Assembly: GCA_016196755.1 (NCBI GenBank)
Contig: JACPXC010000055.1
Span: 1 to 47,686, forward strand
Source: Elusimicrobiota bacterium
Lineage (GTDB): Bacteria; Elusimicrobiota; Elusimicrobia; UBA1565
Length of the DNA: 47,686 nt
Direction of reading: 5' to 3'
The translations under genes and the position numbers were made by a program. Positions within the stretch are counted from its first letter, which is position 1; every line of letters starts with the position of its first letter. The notes beneath the pieces are model-generated. The model ran no database searches, was not told the DNA's origin, and saw only the letters and a program-made list of their open reading frames with translations. Below, piece after piece: positions 1 to 6,482 of this stretch.

Positions 1-1
1 A

Positions 2-61
2 AAGCAGGAACTCGAGGTTCTGAGGGCGCGGATCCAGGCCAGGAGGCTTTCCTACGAATAG
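2..61 (+). CDS. 3' end of an upstream gene (partial)
   Basis: The first bases read as 19 codons ending in TAG at 59-61. The tail is charged and helix-prone (KQELEVLRARIQARRLSYE). It could be the C-terminus of a coiled-coil protein whose body lies outside the window. The reading frame is too short to identify, and it is called only because it is open from the window edge. Confidence 0.4.
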   Translation, partial: KQELEVLRARIQARRLSYE

Positions 62-98
62 CGGATTAGACTGACGCCATCAGCAGGACTCGCGGGTG

Positions 99-104
99 TA
101 TAAT
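99..104 (+). promoter_or_regulatory. possible -10 box (TATAAT)
   Basis: A perfect TATAAT lies in the 173-nt gap before the small gene starting at 235. No convincing -35 element sits 16-18 nt upstream, so this is a weak promoter candidate. Nothing else is seen in the gap. Confidence 0.25.
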
Positions 105-234
105 TCGAAAGTCGACTGCCCGCGAGTTGCGGAATGTAGGTCGGAAGGGAACCTTTTTCCGGGGTTCAGCGTATATACATGGAGAGGGGCCGTTAGGCCC
201 TGGCTCAGGCAGCACGGCGGAGGTAAAATACGCT

Positions 235-510
235 ATGGCTCGTAAGTCCAGATCAGCTACCCACGACGATATCCTCATCTTGGCCGGGGCCCTGAAAGAG
301 ACCAAGGTCGAATTCCGGGAGATTCTGACGACCATCAACGCCAAGCTGGATAGACTGGTCGTCGCCGCCGACCGCATGACCGGCGAACTCCTCGACAATC
401 GCCAGTCGCACATGGTGTTCGGCGCGATGTTCGGTGACCACCGCCACATGCTCGCAGACCATGCTCAGCGCATCGGCCTGCTCGAAAGGCGACTACCGCC
501 GACGCCTTGA
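235..510 (+). CDS. small hypothetical coiled-coil protein
   Basis: A 91-residue protein of unknown function. ATG at 235 is preferred to an upstream in-frame ATG at 127 because a GGAGG lies about 12 nt before it and the upstream extension is Gly/Pro-rich without family character. It starts with a basic N-terminus (MARKSR), then a helical stretch around residues 10-50 with heptad-like hydrophobics (KETKVEFREILTTINAKLD), and a His/Met-rich segment around 58-75. There is no signal peptide or membrane segment, so it is probably cytoplasmic. No family was recognised. The gene stands alone with about 100 nt before the next start. Confidence 0.5.
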   Translation: MARKSRSATHDDILILAGALKETKVEFREILTTINAKLDRLVVAADRMTGELLDNRQSHMVFGAMFGDHRHMLADHAQRIGLLERRLPPTP

Positions 511-612
511 CCGTCCGCGCGGACAGTCGCCCCTAAAGTCCGGCCCGAAATGTTACACGCCCCGCGGCCGGAGAGTCTTGCGGAATTCGCGAACGGTGGC
601 TACACTCCCGTC

Positions 613-921
613 ATGAGCGTCACCGAAAACATGGCCGTCCATTCGACAGCGCGCGCGCTGGGCGTGCCCGTCGCCACGCTTGCCAACAAGATCCTCAAGG
701 TCCAGTCCGACCAGGGACTGACCGAGATGATCCCCGAGGGCATGGCCCGGGCCTGGCTCGCGCTGCCGCTGTTCGTCGACGGGACCACGCTGGCCGTGGC
801 CCTGGCCGACCCCTCCGACAAGATCCTGATCGCCGACCTGGCGCGGCACACCAACCGCACGATCAAGCCGTTCGCGGCGTCGAAGACCGAGATCCTGACC
901 GCGGCCGGCAAAGCGTACTAG
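613..921 (+). CDS. stand-alone MshEN (GspE/PilB N-terminal) domain protein
   Basis: A 102-residue protein that is essentially one MshEN/T2SSE-N module, the N-terminal domain of type II secretion and type IV pilus ATPases (GspE, PilB, MshE). In the family this domain can bind cyclic-di-GMP. Visible hallmarks are the Ala/Leu-rich start, LPLFVDGTTLAVALADPSDK around residues 55-75, and the closing IKPFAASKTEILTAAGKAY. The ATPase domain that normally follows is absent: the frame stops with TAG at 919-921. ATG at 613 is chosen because an alternative start at 550 adds 21 residues without domain character. The gene converges on the peroxiredoxin gene across a strong bidirectional terminator. It may act as a soluble ligand-binding or regulatory partner of a pilus or secretion ATPase; that role is inferred. 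Confidence 0.7.
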   Translation: MSVTENMAVHSTARALGVPVATLANKILKVQSDQGLTEMIPEGMARAWLALPLFVDGTTLAVALADPSDKILIADLARHTNRTIKPFAASKTEILTAAGKAY

Positions 922-935
922 CCGTCCCGGACACA

Positions 936-972
936 AAGAAGAGGGGCGCCCGCGCGGGCGCCCCTCTCTTTT
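936..972. terminator. bidirectional rho-independent terminator
   Basis: A 12-bp perfect stem (GAGGGGCGCCCG paired with its reverse complement, loop CG; 941-966) is flanked by an A-rich run on the left and CTCTTTT on the right. It can therefore stop transcription from both the MshEN gene on plus and the peroxiredoxin gene on minus, which converge here. Confidence 0.85.
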
Positions 973-985
973 CCCGGCGGCCGGA

Positions 986-1567
986 TCAGGCGGCCGCGAA
1001 GTACTCCTTGGACTTGGTCGGGTCGGCCTTCATCGTCTTCTTGCCGTCGGTCCAGTTCGCCGGGCAGACCTCGCCGGTCTTGGCGACCTGCTGGAAGGCC
1101 TTGATGACGCGCAGGGTCTCGTCGACCGAGCGGCCCACGCCCAGGTCATGGACGACCTGGTAGGCGACCTTGCCCTCGGGGTTGATCAGGAAGAGGCCGC
1201 GCAGCGCGATCCCCGCGCCCTCGATGAGGACGCCGTAATCCGAGGCGATCTTCTTGTTGACGTCGGCCAGGAGCGGGTACTTGATGTCCCCGAGCCCGCC
1301 TTCCTTGCGCGCGGTGTTGATCCACGCCAGATGGGTGTACTTCGAGTCGACCGAGCAGCCCACGACCTCGGCGCCGATCTTGGCGAACTCGTCGATGCGG
1401 TCCGAGAACGCGGTGATCTCGGTCGGGCAGACGAAGGTGAAGTCGAGCGGGTAGAAGAACATGACCAGCCACTTGCCCTTGTAGTCTCCCAGGGAGACCG
1501 ACTTGAAGTTCTTGCCTTCGACGGCGTCGGCCTTGAAATCCGGGGCCGGCTTCTGGACGAGAGTCAT
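986..1567 (-). CDS. 2-Cys peroxiredoxin (AhpC/Prx1 type)
   Basis: A 193-residue thiol peroxidase that reduces H2O2, organic peroxides and possibly peroxynitrite in the cytoplasm. The peroxidatic cysteine is Cys47 in FTFVCPTE, and the resolving cysteine is Cys168 in the C-terminal GEVCPANW, which is the typical 2-Cys arrangement. The YPLDFTF lead-in, the GCSVDS motif and the [11 protein letters not shown] segment are all present and the length is normal. ATG at 1567 is preferred over an in-frame start at 1606 because a GGAGG lies 8 nt upstream and the protein begins with the canonical [11 protein letters not shown]. The gene stands alone, and no AhpF or thioredoxin reductase is adjacent. The leader contains a small inverted repeat (TGATT-N5-AATCA, 1591-1605) that could be a regulator site. 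Confidence 0.95.
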   Translation of the reverse strand: MTLVQKPAPDFKADAVEGKNFKSVSLGDYKGKWLVMFFYPLDFTFVCPTEITAFSDRIDEFAKIGAEVVGCSVDSKYTHLAWINTARKEGGLGDIKYPLLADVNKKIASDYGVLIEGAGIALRGLFLINPEGKVAYQVVHDLGVGRSVDETLRVIKAFQQVAKTGEVCPANWTDGKKTMKADPTKSKEYFAAA

Positions 1568-1615
1568 GGGGAACACCTCCGATACCTGATTGATTCGTCC
1601 AATCATATCAAACCT

Positions 1616-2371
1616 CTAGGGTCCTAGACGCCGCGCGCGGCGCAGCAGCTCGGCGATGGGAAGCGGAGGGCCCTCCTTGGCCAGCACCTTGAGGCCGCGC
1701 GTCAAGGCCGCTTTAAACCGCGTGATCTTCCTGAACACGACATCCTTAGACGCCCCGCGCAAGCCGAAGCCGCAGGCTTCTTTGTCAGGCCGCGTCCCGG
1801 TAAGACTAATGAGCAGGCCCTCGGCATCCGCCCCGGCGTCGAACCGACAGGCGGCCGCCACGACATCCGCCAGGCTGAGGGTCTTCCGGCGTTCGAGGAT
1901 CCAGGCCAGGTCGTAGAGGTCCTTCTCCGAACACCGGCTGGCCAGGGCGGCGGTCTTGAGGGTCAGAAGGAGGTCGAGGTCGGCGACGACGATCCCTCCA
2001 GGAAGTTCCGCCGAGCCGCCGGCCCGGAATGCGGCCGGCGCCGCGGAGACGTCGACGGTGAAGGCATGGCCGTCCAGCCCGCACAGCGCGCGGAAGTAGA
2101 CGTCGGAATCCTGCCGCGGTTCCACCCTGACCCCATCCAGCTCAAGGGCGCGCACGGCGAGCACCGCCGCGCGTTGAGCCTCCTCCCCCATGGTGAACAG
2201 GTCGATGTCGTCGGAGCGGCGATGGCCCGCGTAGAAACCGGCCAAGGCCGTGCCGCCCACCAGCATGCAGCCCTTCAGGCGCTGGGCGAAGACGCGGCCC
2301 AGCGCACGCAAGAGCGGCGCGGGAAGAGCGTGTTCGGCGAAAGCTAGGCTCGGCCGGTCTCCAGGTTCCAC
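1616..2371 (-). CDS. AbiEii-type nucleotidyltransferase toxin (COG2253-like)
   Basis: A 251-residue member of the nucleotidyltransferase family that includes AbiEii and MenA-like toxins, which modify RNA or protein targets. The core is LVGGTALAGFYAGHRRSDDIDLF: GG at 39-40, the metal-binding acidic pair at D55 and D57, and later K139, R146 and KDLYDL at 150-155, as expected for the AbiEii group. The start is GTG at 2371 with a GGAGAGG Shine-Dalgarno just upstream. It overlaps the 3' end of the antitoxin gene by 28 nt, so translation is probably coupled. The pairing with a HTH protein in the upstream position supports a toxin-antitoxin role; the actual target is unknown. A phage-defence function is possible but not shown. 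Confidence 0.8.
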   Translation of the reverse strand: MEPGDRPSLAFAEHALPAPLLRALGRVFAQRLKGCMLVGGTALAGFYAGHRRSDDIDLFTMGEEAQRAAVLAVRALELDGVRVEPRQDSDVYFRALCGLDGHAFTVDVSAAPAAFRAGGSAELPGGIVVADLDLLLTLKTAALASRCSEKDLYDLAWILERRKTLSLADVVAAACRFDAGADAEGLLISLTGTRPDKEACGFGLRGASKDVVFRKITRFKAALTRGLKVLAKEGPPLPIAELLRRARRLGP

Positions 2372-2811
2372 ACCCTCTCCAAGCCCTGACGCCGCGCCGG
2401 CTTGATGAGACGCTTGTAGCGCGGGAATGACGCCCAGACATTTCCGCCGGCCGCACCAGCCGCCCGGTAGAGTCCATAGACCTGGACCAGCCGGGCCAGC
2501 GCCCGGTCCTCGTCACGGGCTATGGCCGCGCAGAATTCGCCCAAGCCGGGATACAACCCATCCCAGAGCAGTTCGGCGACAGCGCGCCCCTCGTCCCCCG
2601 GATCCAGCACGGGCAGAGGCTCGACCAGATCCCCCGCTCCGACACCTAGCGCGCGAGCGAGGTTCAACAGATGGGAGACGCGCATGTCGGCGGGAGACTC
2701 TTCGCGAAGCCAGAGCGACACGGCTTGGCGCGAAACGCCGGCCAAGCGCGCCAGGTCGCTCTGGCTGAGCCCGCGCGTCAGCATCACGAGAGAAAGTGGA
2801 TTGAGTCCCAT
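2344..2811 (-). CDS. XRE-family antitoxin / autorepressor
   Basis: A 155-residue protein with an N-terminal helix-turn-helix around residues 14-37 (SQSDLARLAGVSRQAVSLWLR) and an alpha-helical C-terminal part of about 100 residues that could bind the toxin. It precedes and overlaps the AbiEii-type toxin gene, the usual antitoxin-first order. Immediately upstream is a perfect 22-bp palindrome containing the -35 box, so the protein is likely to repress its own promoter. The predicted transcript leader is only about 14 nt and lacks a clear Shine-Dalgarno. Membership of the XRE/COG2253 toxin-antitoxin class is inferred from the gene pair. Confidence 0.8.
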   Translation of the reverse strand: MGLNPLSLVMLTRGLSQSDLARLAGVSRQAVSLWLREESPADMRVSHLLNLARALGVGAGDLVEPLPVLDPGDEGRAVAELLWDGLYPGLGEFCAAIARDEDRALARLVQVYGLYRAAGAAGGNVWASFPRYKRLIKPARRQGLERVWNLETGRA

Positions 2812-2831
2812 AGGCGGCGCTCTATGGCGAT

Positions 2832-2860
2832 AGCATAACCCCCTTATTTAATATTGTCAA
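2832..2860 (-). promoter_or_regulatory. sigma70-type promoter of the toxin-antitoxin operon
   Basis: On the minus strand TTGACA (2855-2860) is followed by exactly 17 nt and TATGCT (2832-2837). The -35 hexamer matches consensus fully. Predicted initiation near 2825 leaves about 14 nt before the antitoxin ATG at 2811. Confidence 0.75.
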
Positions 2861-2874
2861 GTATACTTGACAAT
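2853..2874. promoter_or_regulatory. 22-bp perfect palindromic operator
   Basis: ATTGTCAAGTA is followed directly by its exact reverse complement. The palindrome covers the -35 box of the antitoxin promoter and is AT-rich against the surrounding GC-rich DNA. It is the natural binding site for the dimeric XRE antitoxin encoded 42 nt downstream. It lies directly after the stop codon of the cytochrome gene at 2882. Confidence 0.75.
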
Positions 2875-2881
2875 CGGAGAT

Positions 2882-3568
2882 TTACCAGGATTCCTGGACA
2901 GGCGGGGCCAGGGAGAGGACGTAGTCGGCCACCGCCTCGATCTCATCGGGCTTAAGCGCCTCCTTCCAGGCCGGCATCCACAGCATCGGCTCAGGGCCGG
3001 CGGGGTCGGCCTTGGTCGGATGCCGTACCCCGTCGGCGATGCGCTTGATGAGCTCGGCCCGGCTAAAGCCCTCCTTGGCCCTCTCCACCGCCGGGACCTT
3101 CCCCCCGATGGCGTTGAGGTTCGTGTAGCCGCCCTTGCCGCCCTTGCCGTGGCAGGTCACGCAGCCGGCGCGCGCGTAGATCTCGGCGCCGCGCTTGAGC
3201 GGGTCGGCCTTGAACGCCGGCTGGTCCCAGGGTGCGCCTTCCGGCCCGCGGTGAGCCTCGCCCTTGAGCGTCCCGAGGTAGGCGGCGAGCTGAACCCGCG
3301 CCTCGTCGTTTAGGCTGAAGTTCGGCATCAGGGTGTTCGGCTGCCAGGCCGCGGGGTCCTTGAGCCAGACGGCCATGAACTCGGGGGTCTTTCGGAAGCC
3401 GGCGAAGGTCAGGTCGGGACCGGCGTCGCCGCCCTCGGCGCCGATGCGGTGGCAGCGCTTGCAGTCGTAGGCGGCGTAGACGCCTTTGCCGGCGGCCTCC
3501 GGCGTCCGGGGGCCCTGGCGGCAGCCGGCCGCCAGGACCAGGAGGACGAGGGCCCCCGCGCGGGTCAA
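2882..3568 (-). CDS. diheme c-type cytochrome lipoprotein
   Basis: A 228-residue exported electron carrier. The N-terminus is a lipoprotein signal with lipobox LAAGC (Cys16). Two class I cytochrome c domains follow: CKRCH at 36-40 with a probable axial Met at 81 (LMPNF), and CVTCH at 136-140 with a probable axial Met near 198 (LWMPAW). It starts with TTG and overlaps the stop of the upstream membrane gene by 4 nt (TTGA), so the two are translationally coupled. With that gene it resembles a PuuD-type protein split in two: membrane domain plus cytochrome. It likely accepts electrons at the outer face of the inner membrane. Confidence 0.9.
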   Translation of the reverse strand: MTRAGALVLLVLAAGCRQGPRTPEAAGKGVYAAYDCKRCHRIGAEGGDAGPDLTFAGFRKTPEFMAVWLKDPAAWQPNTLMPNFSLNDEARVQLAAYLGTLKGEAHRGPEGAPWDQPAFKADPLKRGAEIYARAGCVTCHGKGGKGGYTNLNAIGGKVPAVERAKEGFSRAELIKRIADGVRHPTKADPAGPEPMLWMPAWKEALKPDEIEAVADYVLSLAPPVQESW

Positions 3569-4161
3569 TCGATCTTGGTCACGAAAGGCATCGTCGAGTG
3601 CTTATAGGCGGCGAAGATCACCACGGCCCCGGCCACCATCAGCCCGGCCATCACGGCGTGGTTGCCCTGGCCGAAGTGCGGCGCGCCGAGCATCCCGAAG
3701 AGCATCGGGCCCGAGAGGTAGGTGTTGATCCTCGAGGCCTTGCCCGCCTTAGCACGGATGGCGGCGGCCTGGTCGCCGGCCTTGCCGCCCAACAGCAGCT
3801 TCTGGGCCGGCCAGATGATGAACCAGACGTTGAACCACATGATCGTGCCCAAGAGCATCCCCATGAGGATCCAGGCGTGGCGCGCGGAGTGGAACAAGGC
3901 GTTGGGCCCGAAGCCTTCGCTGGGGATGTACATGTAGTTGATCACGTAGAGCACCCAGCCGAACACGAAGGTCATCATGGCACCCCAGCGGAACCAGAAC
4001 AGGGCGCGGGGCATGAGCTGGGGGTTCACGGCCTTCTTGCCGGCGTCGTCGAGCGCGCCCTGCAGCGGGATGTTCACGAAGTTGAAGAAGTAGAGGAACC
4101 CTATCCAGATGATGCCGAACCAGACATGCAGCCAGCGCGCGAACAGGTGGATCACGTCCAT
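3565..4161 (-). CDS. PuuD-type (urate oxidase N-terminal-like) membrane protein
   Basis: A 198-residue integral membrane protein with about four or five hydrophobic segments. The first, ARWLHVWFGIIWIGFLYFFN, is the signature of the urate oxidase N-terminal / DUF989 family seen in PuuD. Conserved histidines (H5, H12, and HSARHAW around 92-97) suggest haem or metal ligands. It is shorter than the roughly 400-residue PuuD because the cytochrome domain is on the next gene. ATG at 4161 has a strong GGGAGGAGC ribosome site. No purine-catabolism genes are near, so urate as substrate is doubtful; the pair may be a small quinol- or substrate-oxidising module. The last point is inference. Confidence 0.75.
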   Translation of the reverse strand: MDVIHLFARWLHVWFGIIWIGFLYFFNFVNIPLQGALDDAGKKAVNPQLMPRALFWFRWGAMMTFVFGWVLYVINYMYIPSEGFGPNALFHSARHAWILMGMLLGTIMWFNVWFIIWPAQKLLLGGKAGDQAAAIRAKAGKASRINTYLSGPMLFGMLGAPHFGQGNHAVMAGLMVAGAVVIFAAYKHSTMPFVTKID

Positions 4162-4204
4162 GATGAGCTCCTCCCGCCTAGGCGGACCCGCGGGCTCGAT
4201 TCAA

Positions 4205-5284
4205 TCAAATGCGCGCGGCGCGGTGCAACGCGGCCGCGACGACGGCGAACACCAGGTTCGGCGACCAGGCGGCGACCGCGGGCGGCAGGCGCCCCGACTT
4301 TCCGAGGTGCCAGCCCATCTCGAGGAACCACAGGTAGACGAAGCCCACCGTCAGCGCCGCCGCGAAGGAGACCGCCCGCGGGGCGCGGCGCAGGCGCAAG
4401 GCGATCGGCAGGCCCAGGGCGCAGAGCACGACGTTGGTGAACGGGTAGGCCAGCTTCTGATGGAACGCCGTCCACAGCGGCCGGGTCGAGCGCCCGCGGT
4501 CCTCGTAGCGGCGGATCTCGGCCAGCGTCTCCTTCAGGCTCATCTCTTCGGCGCTCTTGGTCGTCGGGGCGAGTTGGCGCGGCGAGGACCTGAGGTCCGA
4601 GTCCCAGGACTCGAAGGTCCGCTCCGACTCGAGCCCGCCTCGCGCGTCGAAGGCGCGCGACACGCCCTTCTCGAAGACCCACAGGCCCTTGGCCGGGTCC
4701 CAGCGCGCCTTCTCGGCGTCGACCTCGCGGCGCAGGCGGCCCACGCTGAAATCGTCGAGCACCGGCCGCTCCAGCGTCCCGTCCTTGACGACGAAGAGGG
4801 TGGCGGAGACCAGCCGGTCGGCGCCCGGGACGAGCACCGCGTCGTGGTAGCGGTCCCACTCCCAGACCGGATGGATGCGCTCGCGCCACAGCATCTGCGA
4901 GCGCGCGAAGCAGGCCGGCAGGACCGACTCTTGGGCCGCGAACGCCAGCCCCGCGACCAGGGCCGCCGCCCAGATGAGCGGCACAAAGAAGCTCCGCCCC
5001 TCGACGCCCGCGGCCTGGACCGCGGTCAGTTCGCCCGAGGACACGAACGAGGAAACCGCGAAGAGCGAGGCCAGGAGCGTCGCCATCGGAACGATGCGCA
5101 CCGCCCAGTACGGAAGCTGGAGCGCCAGGTACTGGAGGATGACCGGGATCGACGCCGCGCTCGTGGCCAGGCGACCCATCTTATCGAACAGGTCGCCCAG
5201 GAACGCCAGCAGGGCGAACACCCCCAGCCCGAACAGGAATGGTCCGAGGAAGGCGCGCCCGACGTAGCGGGTGAAGATCCTCAC
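4205..5284 (-). CDS. lptG: LptF/LptG-family permease, LptG position
   Basis: A 359-residue inner-membrane permease of the YjgP/YjgQ family, part of the LptBFG ABC exporter that drives lipopolysaccharide to the outer membrane. The N-terminus (GRAFLGPFLFGLGVFALLAFLGDLFDKM) carries the typical first membrane helix. Two further N-terminal helices follow, then a large periplasmic beta-jellyroll around residues 130-260 and three C-terminal helices. The start is GTG overlapping the LptF stop by 4 nt (GTGA). Which paralog is F or G is assigned by order only. The ATPase LptB is not in the window. Confidence 0.85.
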   Translation of the reverse strand: MRIFTRYVGRAFLGPFLFGLGVFALLAFLGDLFDKMGRLATSAASIPVILQYLALQLPYWAVRIVPMATLLASLFAVSSFVSSGELTAVQAAGVEGRSFFVPLIWAAALVAGLAFAAQESVLPACFARSQMLWRERIHPVWEWDRYHDAVLVPGADRLVSATLFVVKDGTLERPVLDDFSVGRLRREVDAEKARWDPAKGLWVFEKGVSRAFDARGGLESERTFESWDSDLRSSPRQLAPTTKSAEEMSLKETLAEIRRYEDRGRSTRPLWTAFHQKLAYPFTNVVLCALGLPIALRLRRAPRAVSFAAALTVGFVYLWFLEMGWHLGKSGRLPPAVAAWSPNLVFAVVAAALHRAARI

Positions 5285-6369
5285 CGGGCCAGCCGCCGGC
5301 GCCAGAGCGCCGCCCCGGCCAGGAGCGCCGCCAGGTCAGCACCCCAAGGGGCCCAGGCCGCCAGCTCGCCGCCGCGCCGGCCATACCCGAGGCCCAGGGC
5401 CAGAAGGCCGTAGTAGCCGAACAGCACGGCCAAGGACAGCGCGAAGCCCATGGCCTTGGAGCGCCGCTCGAGGCTCAGGCCGAGCGGGCAGGCCACCAGG
5501 AACAGCGCCAGCGGGGCGAAGGCGCCCGCCGCGCGCATCGTGGCCTCCGTGGCGTACTCGCGCCGCCGCGCGGGCTCGAAGGCCGGGTCGGCCGCGCGCC
5601 TGCGAAGCTGCGGCGTCGTCAGCTCGGGGATCTCGGGCTCGCGCAGCAGACGTTCCGAGTCCGAGAACGGGATGAAGAGCTCGGAACGGCCGAAGGACGC
5701 CGTGGTGTGGCTCTGCGGGTCCTGGTTGGGCCAGGCCAGCTGGCCGTCGACTAAGACCAGGCGCAGGCCGCGCCGCGGCATGAGCTCGGCCGTCCCCGAC
5801 GGGGCGGCGATGCGCAGGCGCTTGTAGCCCCCGATCCGCTTGATGAGGCGCACCCCGCTGAGCCTCCCGCCCTGGGAGCGGACCGCATCGGAGTAGATCT
5901 CCCAGTCGCCCAGCCGGGTCAGCGCGCGCGGCTCGAAGTCGAGCCGGGATATCTGGGCCAGGGCCTCGTCGTAGGACTCCCGGAAGGCGTGGAAGCCCTG
6001 CGGGCTGGCCCAGTTGTTGGTGTAGACGAGGAGGGCCGTGAGGAGCAGGGCCACGGCAAGGAAGGGCTTGAGCAGCTCCCGAAACGAGTAGCCCGAGGCG
6101 CGCAGAGCCATGATCTCGCCCGACTCCGAGAGCTGGCCCAGGGTCAGGAGCAGGGCGACCAGGAAGGCCATCGGCAAGGCCAGGCTCAGGAAGTAGGGCG
6201 CCAGCTTCGCAAAGCACAGAAAGACCCAGCTCACCGCGATCCCCTTGCTGACCGCCACGTTGAAGAGGCGCAGGAAGTAGTTCATCAGCAGGACCGCCAG
6301 GAAGGCCCCGAGGCATAGGGAGAACGGAGGCAGGTAAACGCTCAACAGGTAGCGCGAGAGGATCGGCAT
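5281..6369 (-). CDS. lptF: LptF/LptG-family permease, LptF position
   Basis: A 362-residue partner permease of LptG. It begins MPILSRYLLSVYLPPFSLCLGAFLAVLLMN, the usual LptF start with helix 1. The conserved region SGEIMALRASGYSFRELLKP lies around residues 85-105, and the C-terminus holds three membrane helices. ATG at 6369 is preferred to an in-frame ATG at 6393 because GGAG lies 5 nt upstream and the protein then starts at the family position. It is followed with a 4-nt overlap by LptG. It diverges from the SprA-like giant gene across 113 nt. A TATATT on the minus strand (6385-6390) may be its -10 box, but the -35 is unclear. Confidence 0.88.
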   Translation of the reverse strand: MPILSRYLLSVYLPPFSLCLGAFLAVLLMNYFLRLFNVAVSKGIAVSWVFLCFAKLAPYFLSLALPMAFLVALLLTLGQLSESGEIMALRASGYSFRELLKPFLAVALLLTALLVYTNNWASPQGFHAFRESYDEALAQISRLDFEPRALTRLGDWEIYSDAVRSQGGRLSGVRLIKRIGGYKRLRIAAPSGTAELMPRRGLRLVLVDGQLAWPNQDPQSHTTASFGRSELFIPFSDSERLLREPEIPELTTPQLRRRAADPAFEPARRREYATEATMRAAGAFAPLALFLVACPLGLSLERRSKAMGFALSLAVLFGYYGLLALGLGYGRRGGELAAWAPWGADLAALLAGAALWRRRLAR

Positions 6370-6406
6370 CGTTCTCCGTCGAGGAATATACAAATTCGCG
6401 CAAGAC

Positions 6407-6435
6407 TTGACGGCGTAACACGCCCCGGTTAAACT
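6407..6435 (+). promoter_or_regulatory. promoter of the SprA-like gene
   Basis: TTGACG (6407-6412), a 17-nt spacer and TAAACT (6430-6435) form a good sigma70-like promoter reading towards the giant gene. Predicted initiation near 6442 gives a leader of about 40 nt. Confidence 0.6.
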
Positions 6436-6439
6436 TCGG

Positions 6440-6466
6440 TCGCGGGGAGATTGGAATTTCCCGCGA
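6440..6466 (+). promoter_or_regulatory. hairpin in the SprA-like leader
   Basis: TCGCGGG (6440-6446) pairs perfectly with CCCGCGA (6460-6466) around a 13-nt loop, 16 nt before the TTG start. There is no U-tract, so it is more likely to stabilise the mRNA or modulate translation than to terminate. Confidence 0.45.
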
Positions 6467-6482
6467 CTAAATCAGGCTTTCT

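Noticed and set aside
2867-2895. Plus-strand promoter from the second TTGACA of the palindrome
   Set aside because: The hexamer exists by symmetry, but there is no -10 box at 16-18 nt and no plus-strand gene follows.
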